Assembly: GCA_937877465.1 (NCBI GenBank)
Contig: CALFIT010000176.1
Span: 1-8,110, forward strand
DNA length: 8,110 nucleotides
Direction of reading: 5' to 3'
Origin: an uncultured Bacteroidales bacterium
Lineage (GTDB): Bacteria; Bacteroidota; Bacteroidia; Bacteroidales; F082
In this document: one piece after another, positions 1 to 7,400 of the stretch
Layout of the letters: every line of letters starts with the position of its first letter
How positions within the stretch are numbered: position 1 is the first letter of the stretch
Notes under the pieces: generated by a model
Database searches by the model: none
What the model was told of the DNA's origin: nothing
Seen by the model: only the letters and a program-made list of their open reading frames with translations
Made by a program: the position numbers and the translations under genes

Positions 1-321
1 ATGGCAGTAATTCAAATGACTGACGACCGTTTTGAAGAAGTCGTCCTGAAATCAGAACTCCCTGTGATGGTGGACTTTGGCGCCACTTGGTGCGGCCCTT
101 GCAAGAAAGTCGAACCCATCGTTGAAGAACTTTCCGAGGACTATGCCGGCAAGATGATCGCCGTGAAGTGCGACGTCGAGGAATGTCCCGGCACCGCCGG
201 AAAATACGGCATCATGAACATCCCCACCGTGCTTTATTTCAAGGGTGGACAGCCCGTCGACAAGAACGTCGGAGCCGCGCCCAAGAAGGTGTTTGTGGAG
301 AAATTAGAGAAACTGTTGTAA
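1..321 (+). CDS. trxA: Thioredoxin
   Basis: A complete 106-residue thioredoxin, a small cytoplasmic protein that reduces disulfides in client proteins and is recharged by thioredoxin reductase. The sequence shows the classic redox site WCGPCKK, with catalytic cysteines C31 and C34. It also has the buried acidic residue D25 in VDFGATW and the cis-proline loop NIPTV with P75 opposite the active site. The stretch PGTAGKYGI is also typical of the family. Length matches ordinary single-domain thioredoxins of about 105 residues. Two odd points: position 27 is Gly where E. coli thioredoxin has Trp, and there are two extra cysteines, C57 and C62, in KCDVEEC. The start is the ATG at the very first base, so its ribosome-binding site and promoter lie outside the window. 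The DUF58 gene follows on the same strand after 73 bp. The family call is secure; a dedicated partner cannot be inferred. Confidence 0.97.
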   Translation: MAVIQMTDDRFEEVVLKSELPVMVDFGATWCGPCKKVEPIVEELSEDYAGKMIAVKCDVEECPGTAGKYGIMNIPTVLYFKGGQPVDKNVGAAPKKVFVEKLEKLL

Positions 322-334
322 TGAGAGTAATGCT

Positions 335-391
335 GAATGCGGAATGTGGAATGATTGGCATTCCTAATTCCGCATTCCTAATTCCGCATTT
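335..391. repeat. Heptamer-based inverted and tandem repeat in the trxA-DUF58 gap
   Basis: The gap between the two genes is filled by 7-bp units of the type GGAATGY and its complement. Bases 335-353 form a left arm that pairs with 359-377, leaving a 5-base loop. All 19 positions pair except two in the middle. The right side also carries a perfect 14-bp tandem duplication, 363-376 and 377-390, so the left arm can pair equally well 14 bp further on, with 373-391 (two central mismatches and a terminal G-T). The result is a structure with two mutually exclusive registers. The second register ends 3 bases before the proposed TTG start of the next gene. It may be a dispersed intergenic repeat of the genome or a read-through or attenuation element; the sequence alone does not decide. 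The short T-rich run after it (389-396) is too interrupted for a convincing terminator. Confidence 0.85.
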
Positions 392-394
392 CTT

Positions 395-1330
395 TTGGAC
401 TTTTCCATCGATAGGAACCGACTGACCCAATTCGGCAGCCTCGAGTTCTTGGCACGTCAAATCGTGGAGGGATTCATCACGGGTTTACACAAGAGTCCCT
501 TCCACGGTTTTTCTGTTGAGTTTGCCGAACATCGCCTCTACAACACGGGCGAGCCCATCCGCCATATCGACTGGAAACTGTATGGCCGCACCGAGAAGCT
601 CTTCGTGAAACGCTACGAGGAGGAGACTAACCTGCGTTGCCAGCTGGTCATCGACCAAAGCTCAAGCATGTGCTTCCCAGTGAGGCAAAAGATTGACTTC
701 GAGCATCCTAACAAACTCTTTTTCTCCATCTATGCCGCCGCCTCGCTCATGGAACTGATGCGCCGCCAGCGCGATGCCGTGGGCCTCGACTTGTTCGACG
801 AGACCATAACCTTCCACGAGCCAGCCAAGTCGTCAAATATTCACAATAAATTGATTTATAGTGAGTTGGAGAAACTGATTGACGATTACGACAAGAACGA
901 CAAAAAGACCACCTCAACGCCGCAATGTCTGCACCAGATTGCGGAAATGACGCATCGCCGCTCGTTGGTGGTGATTTTCACCGACATGCTCGACGGACTC
1001 GACGACTACCAGCCGATGTTTGAGGCCTTGGAACACTTGAAATACAACAAGCACGAGGTCATCCTGTTCCATGTCTTCGACGGCAACTTGGAGCAAAACC
1101 TCGACTTCGAGAACCGTCCCTACCGTTTTGTCGACTTGGAGACGGGCGACACGCTGAAACTCAATCCCGTAGAGGTTCAGGAAGCCTACAAGAAAATTAT
1201 GACGGAGCGCAAGGAAGCCCTTTTGCGCCACTGCTATCAGTACCAAATCGACTATGTGGAGGCCGACATTAATAAGGACTATAACCAAGTCTTGACGAGT
1301 TATTTGATTAAAAGAACAAAATTGCATTAA
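395..1330 (+). CDS. DUF58 family protein with VWA-like fold
   Basis: A 311-residue protein of the DUF58 family, whose members have a von Willebrand A-like fold and often work with MoxR-type AAA+ ATPases. The exact role is unknown. Family signatures are visible: FGSLEFLARQ (13-22), GLHKSPFHGFSVEFAEHR (30-47), RHIDWK (56-61) and KRYEEETNL (72-80). These precede the metal-binding (MIDAS-like) motif DQSSS at 87-91. A second beta strand ends in FTDM (195-198), the usual position of a further acidic residue. No membrane segment or signal peptide is seen, so it should be cytoplasmic. There is no ATG near the 5' end: an in-frame stop lies at 365-367, and TTG at 395 is the first plausible start. CTG at 422, preceded by AGGAA at 413-417, is a weaker alternative that would still keep the conserved part. 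Being 73 bp downstream of thioredoxin on the same strand, it may be co-transcribed with it. No MoxR gene lies in the window. Family call is firm; the start is uncertain. Confidence 0.9.
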   Translation: MDFSIDRNRLTQFGSLEFLARQIVEGFITGLHKSPFHGFSVEFAEHRLYNTGEPIRHIDWKLYGRTEKLFVKRYEEETNLRCQLVIDQSSSMCFPVRQKIDFEHPNKLFFSIYAAASLMELMRRQRDAVGLDLFDETITFHEPAKSSNIHNKLIYSELEKLIDDYDKNDKKTTSTPQCLHQIAEMTHRRSLVVIFTDMLDGLDDYQPMFEALEHLKYNKHEVILFHVFDGNLEQNLDFENRPYRFVDLETGDTLKLNPVEVQEAYKKIMTERKEALLRHCYQYQIDYVEADINKDYNQVLTSYLIKRTKLH

Positions 1331-1416
1331 TCAAGAAAATGATAAAAGCATAGATCCCATGCTCGCGCACATGCCCATGCAGGAATGACATGCTTCCATC
1401 ATTTTATTTTGAAAGC

Positions 1417-1454
1417 AAAAAAGTCCGAGAGCTATGCTCCCGGACTTTTGTTTT
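1417..1454. terminator. Bidirectional intrinsic terminator between convergent genes
   Basis: Bases 1423-1432 (GTCCGAGAGC) pair with 1436-1445 (GCTCCCGGAC) around a 3-base loop TAT, with a single A-C mismatch. The stem is extended by A1419-A1422 pairing with T1446-T1449. A six-A run (1417-1422) lies on the left and TTTTGTTTT (1446-1454) on the right, so a U tract follows the hairpin whichever strand is transcribed. It sits 87 bp past the DUF58 stop and 33 bp past the stop of the minus-strand gene, where a shared terminator for two converging transcripts is expected. The rest of the intergenic stretch (1331-1486) shows only a cluster of four CATGC words between 1359 and 1393, with no assignable role. 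Confidence 0.85.
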
Positions 1455-1486
1455 CCCCGAAGGGAAGGAATTACTTACCTAACATA

Positions 1487-4400
1487 TTACTTAACTATAA
1501 CTTTTACTGCAACCTTGTTCTGGTTGTTCTGCAAGTTGACGACATAGAGTCCGGTGGCGAGGCTGTGGCCTATTCGCTCGGTGCTGCCTGCGTTGATTTG
1601 GCGTTGCATCATCGGCTGGCCGAGGAGGTTGTAGACGGTCATCGTGTAGTGGGCGTTGTCGCTGTTCTCCACGATGAACTCGTGGTCGGCACTCCAAACC
1701 TTCACGTTGGCTTCAACCTCTTGCTCCTCCACGCCGTCGTAGGTCAGGTCGATGAAGATGGGTTCGTCGAGTCCGTTGGCGGGGTTGATGGTCTGGGCCT
1801 CGGGATGCCATTCGCCATTCTCGGTATAGTAGTCATTGATGACGTAGCTTTCCATGTCTAAGATCCAGATGACGTTGATGCCGTTCTCGTTGTCGTTGGG
1901 CAGGATGCCGCCAAACCAACCGTTGTTGCCAGCCACTTCCTCCTTGTAGAAGTCGGCGTATTGGTTGATGCCGCCATAGTCGACGCCCGTGGTTTCGATA
2001 GGCGTGGAGTAGGTGGGACGCCAGTCGTCGTCGGTGGCAAACATCATGGCGAAGGTCATCGAAGCCTCATCGCTCTTGGCATAGAAGGCCGTGCCTTGGT
2101 TCTCGCCGTATTCGTTGCCGAAGTTGAGCACGGTGGCGTAGTCGTCGGTGGTGAAGATTTGGTCGACCGTGGTGCCGTCGTGGCCGTCGTTGATGCGGAT
2201 GCGGAGGTAGACATGGTTGCCAGGCGTGAAGCGGGCGTTGGCCGTAGGCTCGTTGATGAACCAAGCAAAGGCCTCGCCGTCGTCGTCGGTGGTGAACTCG
2301 CCGTAGCCGCCTTCGGTCGAGAGGCTCGGGCTGGTGCTGCGATAGAAGCCGTCGAGGTTGGCATAGATCACGTTGCCCGCACCTGCCGTTTCGGGTCCGT
2401 CGTTGTCGTCAACGAACTGGTTGGTGTAGCGGTAGGTTGTGTTCGGCTCAAGGTTGGCGAGGTAGACCGCCGTGGCCACGGGCACGCGGTTGTTGTTGGA
2501 GCCGTTGTTGCCTTGGATGTAGAGCGGCATGAAGGCTTCGATGGCGGGTTCGTCCTCGCTGTGGACGGTGCCGGCCAAGCTGACCTCGGTGTAGGCCTCG
2601 CCGCCTTCGTGGGTGATAGTGCCTTCATAGCTGCCGATTTCAAGGCCTTCGGCCATGCGGACGTAGATGGTCACAGGTTGGTCGACAATCTGACCGTCGG
2701 CGTAGGCGATTTCAAGCTCATCGCCATAGTATTCGTCGTCTAACGAAATCTCGAAGCCTTCGGTCACCGTCACCGTGATGTCGCCTTCGCCTTCAAGGTT
2801 GGCTGCCGTCAGGGTGTAGGTGGCGGAAGCCGACGGGCCTTCGCCTTCGACGTAGCTGAATCCATTAATGGAATTAGGTGTGGCCGTCAAGGTGGGGTTG
2901 GTGTTGCTGCCCGAAACGAGCATGATGTCGTCGACTTCCCAACCGGCGGCCTCATCGTCGGTGCTGGTGTACTTGAAGCCGATGTAGCAGTTCGTGCCGT
3001 TGTAACCGTCGAGGCTGATTTCGCCGGATTCGGTCCATGTCCAACTGCCTACCGAGAGTTCGCATTCAAGCTCCTCCCAAGTGGCGGTGGTCGGGTCTTG
3101 GCCGTCGTAGTCGTTGGAGAAGTAGACCTCGATGTCGGGACCGTTGTAGTTCTTGGCGGTGACGAAGGTCAGCACCACGTCGTTGTAGCTGTCCAAGTCG
3201 AAGGCAGGCGAGATGAGCCAGTCTTCGGTAGCGTCGTGGTTGTAGCCGTTGGCGTAGGCGTAATGGTTGCCTTGGTAGGAGGCAATGCGCCAAAGTGAGT
3301 CGCCTGCCACGTTGACTTCGGTCCAGCCGTGCCAGTCTTCTTCCCAGTCTTGGTTGAAGATGATGGTGAGTCCGGCTTGGATGATGTATTCCGCGCTGAC
3401 TACAGGGCTGTCGTTGTAGTCATCCTTTTCGGCGTAGGCCCAAATGGTCATGTCTTCATCGATGGTGATGGCTTCTTCGTATTCCTCCCAAGGACCGTTT
3501 TCAGAGTCGAAGCTGTAGTAGATGGTGGCGCCGTTGGTGGCGCAGCTCAGGGTGACGTCGATAGTCTCATAGTACGTGCCGGCGGCGGGAGTGAAAGTCG
3601 GGGCGGCCACGGTAGGCATGGGCGGTTCGCCGCCTTCGCCTTGCATGAAGATGTCTAAGAAGAAGTTGTACTCACTGTTGGTCATGTTGCTGGTGGCGTA
3701 GGCTTTCACAACGCTCTCCGATTCGGTCACGCGCAAGGCAAAGGCGCGACCGTCGGAAACGAAGTTGACGATGTTGAAGCCGAAGTATCCAGGCACCATG
3801 CTCTCGGGAGCCGAAACGCCGGTCGTGATGGTCCATTCGGTCTTTTCGCCGTTCATCACGAAGTTGGTGCCATTGTTGCCGTAGCCAATCACGTCGCCGT
3901 TGGCGTTGGTGAAGGTATAACCGTTTTCAGTAACACCCACGGTCCAGTAGTAACTCTCCTCATCGGCAAGGATGCTGGCGGGGATGATTTCATCGGTGCC
4001 GTTCATCTGGCTGGTGAACTCGGTAGTGGTGAGCTTGCCGCTCGTCGTGGTGTTGGAAGCGGCCAGATAGGCATTCTCGGTGTCGTTGTAACGTGCGGCC
4101 AAGATGACTTTGTTGCCGGCCACAAGTTGGCTCACGGCGCTGATGCGGACGTAATCGCCACCCGGTTCGGGAATGGCAGTGACGCTGCCGCTGCAGGTCA
4201 CTTCGATGTCGTCGACGTCGGCGCAGGCAACGGTGATGTCTTCGTCGTTGTAGTCGCCGACTTCCAGACCGGCTTTCAGGCGGACGTAAATGGTGACTTC
4301 CTCGATGGTGCCTCCCGATGGCGAGAGGGTGAGGGTGGTCTGTGCCGTGAAGTCGTTGCCCGAGGCCAACGAGATTTCGTAGTCGGTGGCTTCGCTGACG

Positions 4401-7400
4401 GTGACGTTGCCGCTCAGGTTCATTCCGCTGACGGTGAAGCTCTGCTCGTCCGACGGGCCGTTGCCTTCGATGTAGCTGAAGCCGCTGAGCGTGAGCGGGC
4501 TGACGGTCACGACGGGGTCGGAGGTCTGCCCGATGAGCAGGATGTCGTCCACTTCCCAAGCGGCTGCGCCGCCTTCTTCGCAGGTGTACTTGAAGCCGAT
4601 GAAGCAGTTCGTGCCGCTGAAGGAGCCCAAGTCGATGTCGCCCGATTCGGTCCAGGCATAGCCGCCTGTCGAGAGGTTGCAGGTCAGGGCGGTCCATGTG
4701 GCGTTGGTCGGGTCGCTGCCGTCGTAGTCGTTGCTGAAGTACACTTCGAGGTCGTTGCCCGTGTAGTTTTTCGCCGTGCGGAAACTCAGGGTCGGGTTGG
4801 CGTAGGCGTTGAGGTTGAAGGCGGGCGAGATGCACCAGTCTTCGTTGGCGCCTTGGTTGTAGCCGTTGGCGTAGGCGTAGTGGTTGCCGCTGTATTGGGC
4901 GACGCTCCACGAGGCATTGCCTTCCACGTCGACGAAGGTCCAGCCGTTCATCTCGCCTTCCCAGTCTTGGTTGAAGATGGTGACGAAGCCGAGTTGGATG
5001 GTGTAGGTGGCCGTGGCGATGTTGCTGTCGTTGTATTCGTCTTTCACAGCGATGGCCTTGATAGTGACGGTCTCGCTGATGGTGAGCGGCGAGGTGTAGA
5101 CGGGACTGCTTTCGGTCGGGTCGGTGCCGTCCAAGGTGTAGTGGATGGTGGCGCCGTCGGTCGCGCAGGCGATGCTCACGGTCTGTTCTTCATAATAGGT
5201 GCCTTCGGCAGGCGTGAAGGTCGGGGTGGCCACGGTGGGCATGGGCGGTTCGCCGCCTTCGGTCTTCACGAAGAGGTCTAAGTAGAAGTTGTAGCCGCTG
5301 TTGTTGAGATTTTGTGTGGAATAAGGACCATAGTTGTGGCTGCTGTTCAAAGCGAAGGCCCTATTGGTGACATTCACATTGGTGATGGTGAAACCTTCAT
5401 ACAATGGCACCATTGCACCATCGCCAGCCGTTGCAGCTTCAATGTTCCATTCGGTGTTGTCGCCGCCCGTGGCGAAGTTGGTGCTGCTGGTGTAGCCGAT
5501 CAGCTCGCCGTTGGCGTTGGTGAAGGTGTAGCCGTTGGCAGTGATGCCGACGGTCCAATAGTAGCTGCTTTCCTCGTCGACGATGGAGGCGGGCAGGATT
5601 TCGTCCTCGCCCGATGTGGTGGAGGTGAACAGCACGCCAGTGGGCTTGCCCGACGAGGTGTTGCTCATGGCGTAATAGTCGGTGGCGTTGTCGTCGAAGC
5701 GGGCGGCGAAGACCACGATGCTTCCTTCAGCCAAAGTGCCGAGGTCGCTGATGCGCACATAGTTGCCGTCGCCTGGCGTGGGCGGCTCGGGCGGCGTGGT
5801 GCCTCCGGTGACGGTACCGCTGACGCTGATGAACAGCGTGTCGGCGTTCTCCGAAACGGCGTAGACTTGTTCGTTGTAGGTGCCAGCCTCAAGACCGGCC
5901 TTCATGCGCACATAGATGGTGATGTCGTAGAAATGGCCTGAGTTGGGAATGAAAATCATGGCGGGGTTCTCGGGTCTGAAGTTGACCAAAGTCGACACCT
6001 CGAAGCTCTCGGAGGGATACACGGCCACATTGTCGGTCAGGTAGTCGCCGCCGATGAGGAAGGTGTTCACTTCCGATGGGCCGCCTTGCTCGTAGTCGTA
6101 TGTGAAGCCGTTCAGCGAGGTCGGGTTGGCGGTCAGGGTGGGACGGTGCGTGTATTGGATGTCGTTAGCGTTGGCCACACGCAGCTGGGGCGCGTTGTAG
6201 CAGCCGATGATGCCGGTCAAGGTAACCCAGTCGCCTTGCAACATGCCTTCGACGGTGGGAATCTGGTACACGTTGAGGCTGTTGCCGTCTTGGGTGATGA
6301 CGGTGGTGCTGCTCGGGTTGATGGCTCCGATGATGGCGTTCTCGATCTTCACGCGGGTGGCTTGCAACAGGTTGTTGCCGCTGTAGTCTTGGTTGATTTC
6401 GGCGATGGTCTTGACGGCCAAAGGCAAGGTGTTGCCACTCGAAAGGATGAGGAATGCGTTCTCGTTGCTGCCGTTGATGCCGGTCAGTTCGACCAAGCCG
6501 TTAAAGGTGGTCTTGCGTCCGTAGGCACGCACGTTGTCGCCCACGGCGAGGGCCGAAGGCACGGTATTGTTATTAAGGTAGAGGTCGATGCCGGCGGTGC
6601 CGTCTTGGATATAGACATTGCGCCCGTCGATGAAGGTGACGATGCCTTCAACGCAGGCATAGGCGTTGGCGGCCAAGGCTCGGGCTTGGGCGATGGTGAT
6701 GGGCGTGTAGATGGTGTAGGTGGCCTCGCCGACGGTGCTGTTGGCGTAGGTGGGCGCAACGGCTATGGCCTTGACGGTGGTGGTGACGCTCACCGTGAAG
6801 GGCTGGCTATACACGGTGCTGCTCTCGGTGGGTTCGCTGCCGTCGGTGGTGTAGTGGATGGTGGCGTTCTCGGTCTCGCAACTGATGCTGACGGTCTGTG
6901 CGCTGATGAAGTTGCCTCCGTCAGGCGAGAAGGTCGGGGTGGCGACAACGGGCTGCTCGCTGACGGTGCCGCTGAGGGCGACGCTCTGGCTCAGGTCGCC
7001 GGAAACGACGGTGAGGCTACCCGAATAGTCGCCGACGGCCAATCCGGCTTTCATCCTCACGTAGACAGTGGTCTCCGTCACCGTGCCGTTGACGGGCGAG
7101 AGTGCGTCGCTGTCGAAATAGCCGTTGGCGGGACTGAGGCTCAACTCAAACTGGGCCGGTGCCGTGAGGGTGATGTCGGCATCGAGGTCCGAACCCGAAA
7201 CGGTGAACGTCTTTGCCGCCGACGGGCCGTTGTTGTAGGTGTAGCGTAAGTCGCTCAGTTGGGTCGGGCTGACGTTGAGTTGCGGGTCGGGCACATACGA
7301 CAAGACGATGTCGTTAGCCAAGGCCACGCGGATTTGTGCGACGTTGAAGTAGCCGACCACGCCAGTGACGTCCACTTCGTCGCCTTCCGCGATGTCGGTG

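Noticed and set aside
363..390. Possible CRISPR-like direct repeats
   Set aside because: The 14-bp units are adjacent, with no spacers and no cas genes. They fit a short heptamer array.
914..1327. 137-codon minus-strand frame inside the DUF58 gene
   Set aside because: Antisense of conserved DUF58 sequence, without its own signature.
1359..1393. Four CATGC words within 35 bp after the DUF58 gene
   Set aside because: Spacing is irregular, no inverted partner was found, and chance plus local composition may explain it.
1385..1861. 158-codon plus-strand frame across the terminator
   Set aside because: It spans the bidirectional terminator and then the antisense of the T9SS tail; no protein pattern.
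1961..2743. 260-codon plus-strand open frame opposite the giant gene
   Set aside because: Its product is a Val/Gly/Asp-rich string without domain pattern, and the minus strand encodes clear domains. It is a by-product of GC-biased third positions.
3990..4910. 306-codon minus-strand frame rich in Arg, Gln, His and Leu
   Set aside because: Out-of-frame reading of the giant gene with extreme composition and no fold-like pattern.
4127..5281. 384-codon plus-strand open frame
   Set aside because: Antisense shadow of the repeated CHB, choice-of-anchor J and Ig-like domains, with low-complexity Val/Ala/Gly content.
6086..7249. 387-codon plus-strand open frame
   Set aside because: Antisense shadow of the OB-like and Ig-like domains; no recognisable domain.
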